From positions 1 through 64,000 of the forward strand of contig NZ_WOEZ01000044.1 in assembly GCF_013177735.1 (NCBI RefSeq): a stretch of DNA of 64,000 nucleotides, in the 5' to 3' direction. The position numbers and the translations under genes are program-made. The notes beneath the pieces are model-generated. The model was given only the letters and a program-made list of their open reading frames with translations, was not told the origin of the DNA and did not search any database. Positions 37,110 to 46,702 of the stretch are shown one piece after another (the first letter of the stretch is position 1; every line of letters begins with the position of its first letter). The DNA comes from Paraburkholderia elongata (GTDB lineage Bacteria > Pseudomonadota > Gammaproteobacteria > Burkholderiales > Burkholderiaceae).

Positions 37110-37580
37110 ATGGCCCATGCGCGAGATGCACAGCAGCTTGGCCGTGGTTTTTATTGGCAGGAGATTCAGGCGGGAGATCGCTTTCGCACTTATCGGCGAA
37201 CGGTGACCGAGAGCGACCTCGTGAACTTCATCTCGGCAACGGGCATGCTTGAGGCGATCTTCATCGATGCCCAGTACGAGCACGGCGCGATGCGTGGAAG
37301 ACCCGTGCCTGCCGCATTGACTAGCGGATTGATCGAAGGCCTGCTGTTTCAGACGATGGTGCAGGGAACCGGCCTTGCGTTGCTCGAGTTTTCGCTGAAG
37401 ACGCATGGGCCGGTGGAGGTCAACGATACGATTTTCGGCGTCGTGGAAGTTGAAGAGGTGAACCCCACGTCAAAGAACAATCGGGCTGTTGTGACGAGCC
37501 GCGTCGAAGTGTTCAACCAGCGCGACGAATTGGTTCTGAGCTACAGCGTGAAGCGCTTGCAGGCGGGTCAGCCGCAATGA
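37110..37580 (+). CDS. MaoC-like hot-dog dehydratase
   Basis: This 156-residue single hot-dog protein begins GRGFYWQEIQAGDRFRTYRRTVTESDLVNFISATGM, the usual opening of MaoC-like dehydratases. ATG 37110 has a GGAG ribosome-binding site; the longer frame to 36948 looks non-coding. The catalytic Asp/His pair normally seen as D-x4-H is not obvious, so it may form a complex with another hot-dog protein or act as a non-catalytic subunit. Confidence 0.8.
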   Translation: MAHARDAQQLGRGFYWQEIQAGDRFRTYRRTVTESDLVNFISATGMLEAIFIDAQYEHGAMRGRPVPAALTSGLIEGLLFQTMVQGTGLALLEFSLKTHGPVEVNDTIFGVVEVEEVNPTSKNNRAVVTSRVEVFNQRDELVLSYSVKRLQAGQPQ

Positions 37581-37638
37581 CAGTACGAACGCATGGCGAT
37601 TCGATGGCTTTGACATTCATGCACACGGGCGTTGCAAG

Positions 37639-38805
37639 ATGATCGATCGATTTTCTCTCACCCACATTCCCGCCGAGGATGAAGCGCTGCGCGCGCCAGT
37701 GCGAAGCTTCCTACATGACACACTCGGAGCGCTTGCGCCTGCGACGCGCGCGCGGTCGTGGCTGGGATTCGATGCCGGTTTCAGCCGGGCAATGGCGGAG
37801 CAGGGCTGGATTGGGTTGACCTTGCCCAAAGCTTATGGCGGCGGTGGACGAAGTCCATTTGCACGTTTCGTGCTCGTCGAGGAATTGCTGGCAGTCGGTG
37901 CGCCAGTTTCGGCGCATTGGATAGCGGACCGCCAGAGTGGGCCTCTGATTGCGCGATACGGCACTCTCGAGCAGAAAGCGTTTTATTTGCCGAAAATCTG
38001 CGCTGCGCAAGCCTTTTTTTGCATTGGCATGAGCGAGCCCAATGCGGGCTCGGACCTTGCGAGCATTCGCACGCGCGCTGTGCAAACTGCGAATGGATGG
38101 CGCCTCACCGGGCGAAAGATCTGGACGACCAATGCAGACAAGTCGCATTACATGATCGCGTTGGCTCGCACTTCGGGCATTCCGGAGGATCGGCAGCGCG
38201 GCCTGTCGCAAGTCATCGTGGACCTTTCGTTACCGGGAGTCAGTATCGCTCCTATCGAGGACATTGCGGGAGACCGGCACTTTTCCGAAGTCACGTTCGA
38301 TGACGTCGATCTGGGTCACGAGGCGCTGATTGGCATGGAAGGCGCCGGCTGGGAGCAGGTCGCCGCCGAGCTGGCATTCGAGCGAAGCGGTCCGGAGCGA
38401 ATCTATTCGAGCGTCGTCTTGCTCGAGGAATGGCTGCTTGCATTACAGGCCGCAAAGCGTGCGGGCCAAGACGTCTCACGGAGTGAGCGTAGTGCGCTCG
38501 GTGCGCTGATCGCGGAACTTGCCACATTGCGTGAGCTGTCGCTGTCGATCACCGGTCGGCTCGCGAAAGGCGAGAGTCCGGCAACCGAAGCCGCTCTTGT
38601 GAAGGACCTCGGCACGAGCTTTGAACAATCGGTACCGACAGTCATTGGCGATCTGCTCGGCACGCGCCCGCTGCGGGGTATCGCTGACTGCAGCCTCGCC
38701 GACACGCTAGCTTACGTGACGAAGATCGCCCCTTCGTATTCGCTGCGCGGGGGCACCCGTGAAATTCTACGCGGCATGATTGCGCGCGGCCTTGGACTGC
38801 GCTGA
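37639..38805 (+). CDS. Acyl-CoA dehydrogenase (long subunit of second ACAD pair)
   Basis: This 388-residue ACAD has WIGLTLPKAYGGGGRSPFARFVLVEELL, FFCIGMSEPNAGSDLASIRTRAV and RGGTREILRGMIARGLGLR. It lies 12 bp before a shorter ACAD gene, repeating the paired arrangement at 9.1-11.5 kb but in the opposite order. This suggests a second alpha2beta2 ACAD. Confidence 0.92.
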   Translation: MIDRFSLTHIPAEDEALRAPVRSFLHDTLGALAPATRARSWLGFDAGFSRAMAEQGWIGLTLPKAYGGGGRSPFARFVLVEELLAVGAPVSAHWIADRQSGPLIARYGTLEQKAFYLPKICAAQAFFCIGMSEPNAGSDLASIRTRAVQTANGWRLTGRKIWTTNADKSHYMIALARTSGIPEDRQRGLSQVIVDLSLPGVSIAPIEDIAGDRHFSEVTFDDVDLGHEALIGMEGAGWEQVAAELAFERSGPERIYSSVVLLEEWLLALQAAKRAGQDVSRSERSALGALIAELATLRELSLSITGRLAKGESPATEAALVKDLGTSFEQSVPTVIGDLLGTRPLRGIADCSLADTLAYVTKIAPSYSLRGGTREILRGMIARGLGLR

Positions 38806-38817
38806 AAGGAGAGACGG

Positions 38818-39837
38818 ATGGATGACATGCTGACCGCCTCTATTGAGCCGGTACTCGAAGAGCGGTGCACGCCGGCATTGGTGCGCGAAATGCTAGGCGC
38901 TGGCGCGGATAACGCTCGACGCGACTTATGGCGGGCGTTGGACGAGCTGGGCTTTCTCGATGCGCTGGTGCCGGAGTCGGCCGGTGGATCGGGCCTCTCA
39001 CTCGATGAGTGTGCAGGCGTGCTATTTGCGTTCGGCTGTCATGCGATGCCAGTGCCCGCTGCGCACACGATGATCGCTCGCCGGCTGCTCGCCGATGCTT
39101 CGATGGCGCGCCCCCGCGGTCCGATTGCATTTGCCGTACTAGATGGTTCAGCCTCTAATGCCGCATTTGTCCCGTTTGGTCTCGCTTGCGAATCGGTTCT
39201 TGTCGAGATGAGCGACGGACTTAGGCTTATCGACATCGGTGACGCGACGGTCCATCCGCGCACTGAGTGGGGCGGACTTGACGCGACAGTTGTATTCCCT
39301 GCGGGAGTCGGGAAACATTTGGGCGCTGCATGCGCGGGCAAGGAGCCGAACACGGGCGTCCTGCTCGAACTCGGTGCGCTGGTCACTGCAGCGTTCATGG
39401 TCGGCGCCATGACCCGCGTACTCGAGATGATGATTGGTTACGTGAACGATCGTCAGCAGTTCGGGCGGTCGATCGGAAAATTTCAGGTGGTTCAGCATAA
39501 CCTGAGCGTGATGGCCGAGCACGTAGCGGCCGCGCAGATCGCCGTGCAGAGCGGCTGTGCATCGGAGACTTTCTTACGTCGTGCGATTGCGAAAGCGCGA
39601 GCGAGTCGCGCCGCGCCGCTTGTCGCGAATACCGCCCACGCGCTGACAGGTGCAATGGGAATTACGGCTGAATACGATCTGCAGCTCTATACGCGCGCTC
39701 TGCATTCTCAGCGCTTGCAGTTTGGGTCCGAGTCTTACTGGGACGAGATAGTCGGCACGTACGCGCTAGAGCATTGGTCATCGGCCGTGCCGAGTATCGT
39801 CGACCTGACGAGCTCAACGGCGAACGGGGCCACCTGA
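38818..39837 (+). CDS. Acyl-CoA dehydrogenase (short subunit of second ACAD pair)
   Basis: This 339-residue ACAD-like protein, with a GGAGAG ribosome-binding site, has LGFLDALVPESAGGSGLSLDECAGVLFAFG, DRQQFGRSIGKFQVVQHNLSVMAEHVAAAQIAVQ and ALTGAMGITAEYDLQLYTRALHS. It is short for an ACAD, with a compressed middle domain. It probably needs the preceding ACAD as partner. EtfBA genes follow at once. Confidence 0.9.
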   Translation: MDDMLTASIEPVLEERCTPALVREMLGAGADNARRDLWRALDELGFLDALVPESAGGSGLSLDECAGVLFAFGCHAMPVPAAHTMIARRLLADASMARPRGPIAFAVLDGSASNAAFVPFGLACESVLVEMSDGLRLIDIGDATVHPRTEWGGLDATVVFPAGVGKHLGAACAGKEPNTGVLLELGALVTAAFMVGAMTRVLEMMIGYVNDRQQFGRSIGKFQVVQHNLSVMAEHVAAAQIAVQSGCASETFLRRAIAKARASRAAPLVANTAHALTGAMGITAEYDLQLYTRALHSQRLQFGSESYWDEIVGTYALEHWSSAVPSIVDLTSSTANGAT

Positions 39838-39887
39838 GCGGAGTTCGCGTCAGCTGGCGAGGATAGCAACCACCATCACATATATCC

Positions 39888-40640
39888 ATGGCAAAAGTCA
39901 TCGTTTCAGTCAAGAGAGTGGTCGACTACAACGTGAAAGTTCGAGTGAAGTCGGACGGCACGGGTGTCGACGTTGCGAATGTAAAGATGTCCATGAATCC
40001 TTTTGACGAGATCGCGGTGGAAGAAGCGGTGCGTCTGAAGGAAGCGGGCTTGGTGACGGAGGTAATCGCAGTGTCGGCAGGCGTTGCGCAAGCGCAAGAG
40101 ACGCTGCGTATGGCGCTTGCGATCGGCGCGGACCGCGCGATCCTGATCGAGTCGGGCGAAGAGCTGCAGCCGCTGGCGGTGGCCAAGCTGCTGAAGGCGC
40201 TGGTCGACAAGGAACAGCCGCAGCTGATCATCCTCGGCAAGCAGGCCATCGACGACGATTCGAACCAGACCGGCCAGATGCTTGCCGCGCTCGCGAATCT
40301 GCCGCAGGCGACGTTCGCGTCGAAGCTTGTGATTGCCGATAGCAAGGCGACCGTGTCGCGCGAAGTGGACGGCGGTGCCGAGACGCTCACGGTGACGCTG
40401 CCGGCCGTGGTGACCACCGACCTGCGCTTGAACGAGCCGCGTTATGTGACGCTGCCCAATATGATGAAGGCGAAGAAGAAGCCGTTGGAAACGGTGAAGC
40501 CTGAGGACCTTGGCGTGGAGGTCACGCCGCGGCTGAAGACGCTGAAGATCACGGAGCCGCGCAAGCGCTCCGCCGGCGTGATGGTGCAGGACGTAAAAGC
40601 ACTCGTCGAGAAACTGAACACCGAAGCCAAAGTGCTGTAA
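39888..40640 (+). CDS. etfB: Electron transfer flavoprotein subunit beta
   Basis: This 250-residue EtfB begins [28 protein letters not shown] and has [31 protein letters not shown], the AMP-binding region. With EtfA it accepts electrons from acyl-CoA dehydrogenases and passes them to ETF:ubiquinone oxidoreductase. It lies 13 bp before etfA and directly after the ACAD pair, so it is probably dedicated to this pathway. Confidence 0.96.
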   Translation: MAKVIVSVKRVVDYNVKVRVKSDGTGVDVANVKMSMNPFDEIAVEEAVRLKEAGLVTEVIAVSAGVAQAQETLRMALAIGADRAILIESGEELQPLAVAKLLKALVDKEQPQLIILGKQAIDDDSNQTGQMLAALANLPQATFASKLVIADSKATVSREVDGGAETLTVTLPAVVTTDLRLNEPRYVTLPNMMKAKKKPLETVKPEDLGVEVTPRLKTLKITEPRKRSAGVMVQDVKALVEKLNTEAKVL

Positions 40641-40653
40641 GGAGACAACGGAC

Positions 40654-41598
40654 ATGACAATTCTGGTAATTGCCGAACACGACAACACGTCGATCAAGGA
40701 CGCGACGCGCAACACGGTGGCGGCAGCAGCGCTTATCGTGAGTTTTGTGACGCAGGATATTCACGTGCTGGTGGCAGGTCACCACGCTGAGAGCGCGGCG
40801 CAAGCCGCGGCGAAAATTGCAGGCGTCGTGAAGGTCCTACTCGCGGACGCACCACAGCTCGAGGCCGGTCTTGCGGAAAACGTCGAGGCGACAGTGCTGA
40901 ACATGTCGAAGAACTATTCGCACATTCTCGTGCCTGCTACTGCCTACGGCAAAAACATCGCGCCGCGCATCGCGGCGAAGCTCGACGTGGCGCAGATCAG
41001 TGACATCACCGCGGTGGTTTCCGCGGACACGTTCGAGCGCCCGATCTACGCAGGCAATGCGATCGCGACGGTGCAGTCGAGCGATGCGATCAGAGTGATG
41101 ACGGTCCGGGCGACGGCCTTCGATGCGGTGTTGGCAGAGGGCGACAGTGCAGCGATCGAGAAGATCGAAGTGGCGGCCGACCGTGGCGTCTCGCAGTTCG
41201 TGAGCCGGGAAGTAACGAAGCTTGATCGTCCCGAGCTCAGGGGCGCGCAAACGATCGTGTCGGGCGGTCGGGGCCTCGGCAGCGGCGAGAACTTCGCGCT
41301 CGTGCTCGAGCCCTTGGCGGACAAGCTCGGCGCGGCGCTCGGTGCCTCGCGCGCAGCGGTGGATGCGGGCTTTGTGCCGAACGACTATCAGGTGGGCCAG
41401 ACGGGCAAGATCGTGGCACCGCAGCTGTATGTGGCAGTCGGGATCTCGGGGGCGATTCAGCACCTCGCGGGGATGAAGGACTCGAAGGTAATCGTCGCGA
41501 TCAATAAGGATCCTGAAGCACCGATTTTCAGCGTGGCCGACTATGGACTTGTCGGGGATCTGTTCACGTTGGTACCGGAGCTCGTCGCCGAGCTTTGA
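40654..41598 (+). CDS. etfA: Electron transfer flavoprotein subunit alpha
   Basis: This 314-residue EtfA has the C-terminal FAD-binding domain with [85 protein letters not shown]. It has a GGAGAC ribosome-binding site 13 bp behind etfB. Both Etf genes have codon use close to the chromosomal norm and could be a duplicated housekeeping pair. Confidence 0.96.
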   Translation: MTILVIAEHDNTSIKDATRNTVAAAALIVSFVTQDIHVLVAGHHAESAAQAAAKIAGVVKVLLADAPQLEAGLAENVEATVLNMSKNYSHILVPATAYGKNIAPRIAAKLDVAQISDITAVVSADTFERPIYAGNAIATVQSSDAIRVMTVRATAFDAVLAEGDSAAIEKIEVAADRGVSQFVSREVTKLDRPELRGAQTIVSGGRGLGSGENFALVLEPLADKLGAALGASRAAVDAGFVPNDYQVGQTGKIVAPQLYVAVGISGAIQHLAGMKDSKVIVAINKDPEAPIFSVADYGLVGDLFTLVPELVAEL

Positions 41599-41803
41599 TG
41601 TCGGTGTCCGCTAAACCGGGTCAACACCACTTGTTCGGATACGTCAAAGCGTTTTATAACGACAATCGTCGTCGTTCGTCGCTCGAGTTTGCTTCACCGG
41701 TTCGGTACGGCAAGACCGGATCAAAGCCCAGCGAACGTAGGATGTAAAATCGGGTGGACTTGAGTTACCCGGTGTGCTGATCTGATCCGACTCGGAGTAA
41801 ATA

Positions 41804-42685
41804 GTGACTTCTTTCAATCCAGTGATCGCTCTCGAACGGGGGTTGGCGGTCCTGACAGTTGTGAACAGACTGCAACGAGCCAAGGTTGCAGAGGTTCGCG
41901 CTCAAACGGGCCTGGACAAAGCAACGGTCATACGGATGCTCGAAACGCTGATTCACGCTGGCTACGTTGTCAAGGACTCGAAGGAGTCGGTCTACTTTCC
42001 CAGCGCTCGAACCATGCAGTTGAGCTGCGGCTTCAATCTTCCCCAACGAATAGCCGAGTCCGCGGGTCCCGTCCACTCTCAGTTCCATCGTGCCGTCGGC
42101 TGGCCTTCGGTCCTGACAATTCATGATGGCGACTCAATGATCACGATCCATTCCAGTAACGAGGATGGTGTCCTGCAGCTCAATCGTCCCAGCGGGTTCC
42201 GTGCGCCGATGCTAATGACGTGTCTTGGCCGGGCATATCTGGCGTATTGCAACGATGCCGAACAGGATCGAATCATCGCGTCGCTTGCGGAAATACCTGG
42301 CACGGACACTGAACTCGCTCGTGAGCCGTCCAAGCTGAAGGCTCTCCTGGCAAAGATCCGCGCTCAAGGATACGCGGTCAACGATCGAGGATATGGAGAG
42401 CGCATGCAGCACAACCTGTGGGCTCTGGGCGTTCCTGTTAAAGACAGCAACAACGTCTATGCGTCTCTTGGTCTGATCATCCCGGGCGACCTTTTTACCC
42501 GTAAGGCCGGGATTCACAAGTATCTGCTCACGATGCAAAAGGTTGCCGAGAAACTGGCTGCGATATTTTCAGAGCAGGGGTTCAATATGGCGGCTGCCGA
42601 GTTGTATAAGACAACAAGCAGAAGAGGCGGCGCGCGCAAACTGCCCGATGCACAATCGTTTCCCGGCATGATCGGCCCGCTGTAA
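41804..42685 (+). CDS. IclR-family transcriptional regulator
   Basis: This 293-residue regulator starts at GTG 41804 with a CGGAGT ribosome-binding site. It has an N-terminal winged helix (ALERGLAVLTVVNRLQRAKVAEVRAQTGLDKATVIRMLETLIHAGYV) and an IclR effector domain (RAPMLMTCLGRAYLAYC). IclR proteins commonly control aromatic and alicyclic catabolic operons. It lies 205 bp downstream of etfA in the same orientation. Confidence 0.9.
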   Translation: MTSFNPVIALERGLAVLTVVNRLQRAKVAEVRAQTGLDKATVIRMLETLIHAGYVVKDSKESVYFPSARTMQLSCGFNLPQRIAESAGPVHSQFHRAVGWPSVLTIHDGDSMITIHSSNEDGVLQLNRPSGFRAPMLMTCLGRAYLAYCNDAEQDRIIASLAEIPGTDTELAREPSKLKALLAKIRAQGYAVNDRGYGERMQHNLWALGVPVKDSNNVYASLGLIIPGDLFTRKAGIHKYLLTMQKVAEKLAAIFSEQGFNMAAAELYKTTSRRGGARKLPDAQSFPGMIGPL

Positions 42686-42785
42686 ACAGTTCGTTTCCAG
42701 GGCCGCTCGTGTCACCACATCGCGTTGGCGGCAATCCTTTGGGCGGTCCCGCCAGTCCGCCGCAACACCGCGCATGTATCCGCTC

Positions 42786-43445
42786 TTACTGAGGGGCTCT
42801 GCTCAACGCTTTCCAAACTGCCTTTGTAGCGACTCTTAAGGCATCCCAATCGGTCTCATTGTCGCCGCGCCGGCGGATGAAGACGACAAGGCCATGCAGG
42901 TGCGAGACGATGAGCTCTGCGCGCAACGTACATTCACCGGATGGAAGCGACGGGTTGAGCTTTGCAATAAGGCCCGAAAACATGTCGATGAGTTCGCTTT
43001 GGTTCTTGGCCATCAACTCGTTCACGAAAGGCTCATGCTCGGCCAGGCTCCAGCAATGAAGCGCGAAGGCACCCGCGTATCGCTCGGGGCCTGTTAGCAG
43101 ATCGAATACCTGATCGACGAGGCGCTCGAGGCGCTCGTCAGGCGATCGAGCATTGTCTTTTGCCAACTCCCGGTACTCAGCGATGTAGCGGCGAGCCAGT
43201 TCCTGGATGGCGCTTCTCAATAGCTCCTCACGCGTGCCGAAGTAATGCTGAAGCGTTCTCAGTCGAATCCCTGCGTCGTTCGCAATGCGGCGTTGCGTGA
43301 AGCCGACGTAGCCTTCTGTGGCAAATACGCTGATCGCCACCTCCAGAATTTCGGGGACGCGAGTGGTGCGATTGCCGCGACGTTTGGGCTCAGGAGCGGG
43401 ATGAGCCCCTCGGATTTCGTCAGATGTTAATTTCAGATCTTTCAT
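42786..43445 (-). CDS. TetR-family transcriptional regulator
   Basis: This 219-residue TetR regulator has the helix-turn-helix segment ILEVAISVFATEGYVGFTQRRIANDAGIRLRTLQHYFGTREELLRSAI and a helical ligand domain. It is divergent from the small-gene/ribBA operon across a 309-bp region containing several inverted repeats. Its target could be that operon, its own gene, or the catabolic island to the left. Confidence 0.92.
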   Translation of the reverse strand: MKDLKLTSDEIRGAHPAPEPKRRGNRTTRVPEILEVAISVFATEGYVGFTQRRIANDAGIRLRTLQHYFGTREELLRSAIQELARRYIAEYRELAKDNARSPDERLERLVDQVFDLLTGPERYAGAFALHCWSLAEHEPFVNELMAKNQSELIDMFSGLIAKLNPSLPSGECTLRAELIVSHLHGLVVFIRRRGDNETDWDALRVATKAVWKALSRAPQ

Positions 43446-43499
43446 CGCAGCTCATTGATGCGGGATCGCTTCTGGTGGATTTCGGCCTACGGCCGCACT

Positions 43500-43675
43500 G
43501 CCGAAAGTATAAGTCAGATGACTCACAAATAGTAGTCACCCAAACCCGCTATGTAACCAGATGCCTACATGAGATGCCGAATTAGCACACTTGACGGCGG
43601 GTTTCCCCCCGGCAATCTTTGATTGCGTATTAGTCGAGCAACCACTAATATTTAGTCAAGCGACACATTGACGTA
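43500..43675. promoter_or_regulatory. TetR/small-operon divergent region with inverted and direct repeats
   Basis: The 309-bp gap 43446-43754 holds TGACT (43519-43523) paired with AGTCA (43534-43538). It also holds the palindrome ACTAA-TAT-TTAGT (43644-43656), ATTAGT/ACTAAT arms at 43629-43634 and 43644-43649, and the direct repeat TTAGTC-R-AGC at 43630 and 43652. These look like operators; no gene is seen here. Confidence 0.4.
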
Positions 43676-43754
43676 TGTGTCGTAGGTACAGGGCTCGGTC
43701 GACGACGAGGACAGGCCAGCGAGCGATCCCGAGAATGGGCATCAGGAGGCAGAA

Positions 43755-43991
43755 ATGAGTGCGGGCGGACAGTCGTTGCGTTGGCTCATCGACAAATGGT
43801 TTGTTCTCGCGGCGGGAAGCGCCTATCGGCTTACGCGATCCCCGTGCGCAGAGTCGTCTTCATGCCGCTATGTCTGCTTCGAGGCAACGCGGACGGGCGG
43901 CGCGTTAAAAATCTTCTTTTTCCGCCACGAAGATGGCTCGTGGAGCGTCTTTCCTCCCGCGCCCAAGAGACCGACGCTCACTTTGGATTAA
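43755..43991 (+). CDS. Small conserved-looking hypothetical protein (78 aa)
   Basis: A perfect AGGAGG ribosome-binding site precedes ATG 43755. The protein has a basic, Trp-rich middle, SLRWLIDKWFVLAAGSAYRL, and ends with KIFFFRHEDGSWSVFPPAPKRP. No signal peptide or known domain is recognised. It is the first gene of a rightward run of three small genes and ribBA. I do not recognise the family. Confidence 0.6.
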   Translation: MSAGGQSLRWLIDKWFVLAAGSAYRLTRSPCAESSSCRYVCFEATRTGGALKIFFFRHEDGSWSVFPPAPKRPTLTLD

Positions 43992-44120
43992 GCGGGCTTT
44001 AAAGGACAACAGCAGGCATTGTGGCCTGGCGACCGGAATCGATGCCACGCCACCGCGGGGCGCAGCTTGAGAGCTCGACGCGATTTGCCGAGGCTGCCCA
44101 CATTTAGGAGGAGGTGCCCG

Positions 44121-44345
44121 ATGGACATTCTGAAAATAGCCATTGCGTCGGGGATGCAGGTCACGCTTGATGGCCGTATTGGCACGCAGGAATACCGGAG
44201 CGTGTACGGCTCGTTGCAGGCGTTGCGTCGCTTTGCTGAGGCGGTACTGATCACGGCCCCAATCGTTGCCACGCGCCCGGAACTGACCGAAGCGGAGGGC
44301 AGAACCGGTTCGTCGAACAGCCCAGGATGTGAGGCCCAACGATGA
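44121..44345 (+). CDS. Small hypothetical protein (74 aa)
   Basis: ATG 44121 has a strong GGAGGAGG ribosome-binding site. The protein starts MDILKIAIASGMQVTLDGRIGTQEYRSVYGSLQALRRFAEAV and looks soluble. Its stop overlaps the start of the next small gene as ATGA, showing translational coupling. The family is not recognised. Confidence 0.55.
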   Translation: MDILKIAIASGMQVTLDGRIGTQEYRSVYGSLQALRRFAEAVLITAPIVATRPELTEAEGRTGSSNSPGCEAQR

Positions 44346-44491
44346 TTGCCGGCGTCATTAGCTATCGCATCCCGTGCAGCAGGTCTCCCGTGCTTCAGCA
44401 CATATCGCTCGGATTGGTGCTCATGCCTATCGGTGGGTTGACGATCGTGGTAGCCATGCTGCGCCGCGAGTTGCATGAGAACAGCGTATAG
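44342..44491 (+). CDS. Small membrane protein (49 aa), coupled to the preceding gene
   Basis: The frame opens at ATG 44342 in an ATGA overlap with the preceding stop and encodes 49 residues. A single hydrophobic stretch, [21 protein letters not shown] (about residues 20-40), is followed by a basic C-terminus, RRELHEN, which predicts one transmembrane segment. Its coupling and position before ribBA support a real gene, but I know no function. Confidence 0.45.
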   Translation: MIAGVISYRIPCSRSPVLQHISLGLVLMPIGGLTIVVAMLRRELHENSV

Positions 44492-44624
44492 ACGTGCGTC
44501 GGAACAACAAGGCCGCAAAGGCGCAGTCGCCAGCGTTCTTTATCGGCATCGGGACGGCAATCGGCGCGCCACCTCATCGAGAGCGCGGTGCGCGTACAAG
44601 TTCGGGTATGGAGGAGAAAAGGAA

Positions 44625-45824
44625 GTGAAGACGGATTCAATCGAAACTGCAATTGCCGCAATCGCGGCGGGCCGGATGGTCGTTGTCGTGGATGACGAAA
44701 ACCGTGAGAACGAAGGCGATCTGATTATGGCCGCGCAGGCTGCCACAGAGGCGGACCTTGCCTTCATGGTGCGTTACACGAGCGGAGTGCTTTGCGTGTC
44801 GCTGCCGGGAGAACGTTTGGACGCGCTTTCGCTTCCGTTGATGGTGGCGAGCAATAGCGATTCAATGAGTACCGCATTCACGGTGAGCACGGACTACCGC
44901 ATTGGCACAACGACCGGAATTTCAGCGGCCGACCGGGCCATCACTGTCAGGGCGCTCGTCGACGAAAAGGCCATCGCCGGCGATTTTAGTCGGCCGGGGC
45001 ACATTTTTCCGTTGCGGGCAGCTCGGGGAGGCGTATTGCGACGTGCGGGACATACAGAAGCGGGGGTTGACCTCACGCGACTCGCGGGGATAGCACCGGG
45101 CGGCTTGCTGGCCGAGATCGTCAACGACGATGGAACCATGGCGCGGTTGCCGCAATTGATGGAGTTCGCGCACATGCACTCGCTGCCCATTATCACGATC
45201 AAGGATCTCATTGCGTATCGTCGCAGACGGGAGCGCATCGTCGAGCGCATGTCGACGGCGCGTTTGCCCACCCGATATGGCGTGTTTACGGTATACGGGT
45301 ACAGAGAAACCATTTCGGGGGAAGAACATGCAGCACTTGTCATGGGCGACTTGGCGGGCCGCGAGGCTCCTCTCGTGCGTGTTCATTCGGAATGTCTGAC
45401 CGGAGAAGTCTTCGGGTCGATCCGATGCGATTGTCGGGCACAACTTGACCTGGCGACGGAGCAAATCGCAGCGGAGGGCCGCGGTGTCGTCGTCTACCTC
45501 AAGGGACACGAAGGGCGCGGCATCGGGTTGACCGAGAAACTGCGAGCCTATGCCTTGCAAGACGAGGGCCTCGATACCGTTCAGGCGAATCTGAAACTTG
45601 GTCTGCAAGTAGATACGCGGGACTACGCCGTCGGTGCTCAGATCCTTCTAGATCTGGGGGTGACAAAGATGAAGCTGATGACGAACAACCCGCTCAAGTA
45701 TCAAGGCATTTCCGAGTTCGGATTGAGTATCGAAGAGCGTGTACCCCTCGTCACTGCGCCGAACAGTGAAAACGCTTTCTACCTAACGAGTGGACCTTTC
45801 CGCTATTCGGGACGCTATCGATAG
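44625..45824 (+). CDS. ribBA: Bifunctional 3,4-dihydroxy-2-butanone-4-phosphate synthase / GTP cyclohydrolase II
   Basis: This 399-residue bifunctional enzyme supplies both substrates for riboflavin synthesis. The N-terminal DHBP synthase has [11 protein letters not shown] (23-33); the C-terminal GTP cyclohydrolase II has [21 protein letters not shown] (zinc cysteines) and [14 protein letters not shown] 44625 follows GGAGGAGAAAAGG; the longer frame to 44475 overlaps the preceding small gene. No FMN riboswitch is seen upstream. No other rib genes are adjacent, so it is probably an extra copy that could raise flavin supply for the many flavoproteins of the island. Confidence 0.94.
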   Translation: MKTDSIETAIAAIAAGRMVVVVDDENRENEGDLIMAAQAATEADLAFMVRYTSGVLCVSLPGERLDALSLPLMVASNSDSMSTAFTVSTDYRIGTTTGISAADRAITVRALVDEKAIAGDFSRPGHIFPLRAARGGVLRRAGHTEAGVDLTRLAGIAPGGLLAEIVNDDGTMARLPQLMEFAHMHSLPIITIKDLIAYRRRRERIVERMSTARLPTRYGVFTVYGYRETISGEEHAALVMGDLAGREAPLVRVHSECLTGEVFGSIRCDCRAQLDLATEQIAAEGRGVVVYLKGHEGRGIGLTEKLRAYALQDEGLDTVQANLKLGLQVDTRDYAVGAQILLDLGVTKMKLMTNNPLKYQGISEFGLSIEERVPLVTAPNSENAFYLTSGPFRYSGRYR

Positions 45825-45844
45825 GCAACGCTGCAGCAAATACG

Positions 45845-46066
45845 ATGTTCAAGTTCGCGGCGACAATATTTGGTTCTGATGGTAGGGTGGTTTCGGAGCA
45901 AACGTTCACCGTCTTTAGCGGTAACTCGCGTGCAGTTTCACGCCCCACGTTTGGCCTTCTCATCAATTTTCCAATTGACCGCGAAGGGGTCTGGACCGTT
46001 TCGATTCAATCCGGCGGTTTCGAGTTCGAACGCTTGCCAATTGAGATCCGGCTCGCGAAAACTTGA
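45845..46066 (+). CDS. Short hypothetical protein, possible DUF6941-type C-terminal fragment
   Basis: This 73-residue frame lies 20 bp after ribBA. Its beta-rich sequence (FKFAATIFGSDGRVVSEQTF, then INFPIDREGVWTVSIQSGGFEFERLPIEIRL) resembles the C-terminal half of small beta-sandwich DUF6941 proteins. It may therefore be a 5'-truncated remnant. The assignment rests on pattern memory only. Confidence 0.4.
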   Translation: MFKFAATIFGSDGRVVSEQTFTVFSGNSRAVSRPTFGLLINFPIDREGVWTVSIQSGGFEFERLPIEIRLAKT

Positions 46067-46702
46067 AGAAACGAAATCGCCTTGGGTTCCATTGAATATC
46101 CCGTAAGCGGACTAAGTATGCCGAACGGCTGCTTCCGCCGACCACGATAGTCAATTTGACCGACTGAATGGCCGTTGTATCTCGGACGCAGCCATCGGAG
46201 GCGCGCTGGGTCGAACGGCGGCTCGGGGTCGTGTGCCGCCGACCGCGACCGTGTGAGATTCGTGAAGCCCATGCCGTTTGCATGAGACATCGATCGGCCA
46301 ATTGCCGACGTCCGTGTTCACGACCGAGGGGACGGTCAATCGACTGTTTGACTTCCGACATCGGGCATTCGCCCCACGTCGGCGGACAGGAGTTCGTCGG
46401 TTCGCCGCCGTTCATTACTGCAATCGCAAAGGACGGGAACGGGACGCTGATTGGCGCGCAAGGCGTTCGCCGCGGCACTTCGGAAGCGTGCCTCTGTGGG
46501 ACCACATCAGCGCCAAAGTTACTCGCCGACGGAGTGCCGGTCGGCAACGTTGCGGCAGCGGCGGCGACCTAGGAGACTACTCCGCTTCCTCCTCGTATGC
46601 GTCGAGGACGGTATCGGATACGCTTTGCCCTCACCAGCCTAGGAGGTCGGCAGTTCCGCGAGGAAGGCTCCGTCCTATTCACCAAGTTGCGCCATGCCGC
46701 AT
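46067..46702. other. Gene-poor 636-bp stretch
   Basis: Several open frames exist here (for example 46168-46572 on the plus strand), but none has a ribosome-binding site or convincing domain. The stretch probably contains degraded sequence. Confidence 0.4.

Noticed and set aside
43446..44624. FMN riboswitch upstream of ribBA
   Set aside because: None of the conserved RFN helix sequences could be found in the gaps before ribBA.
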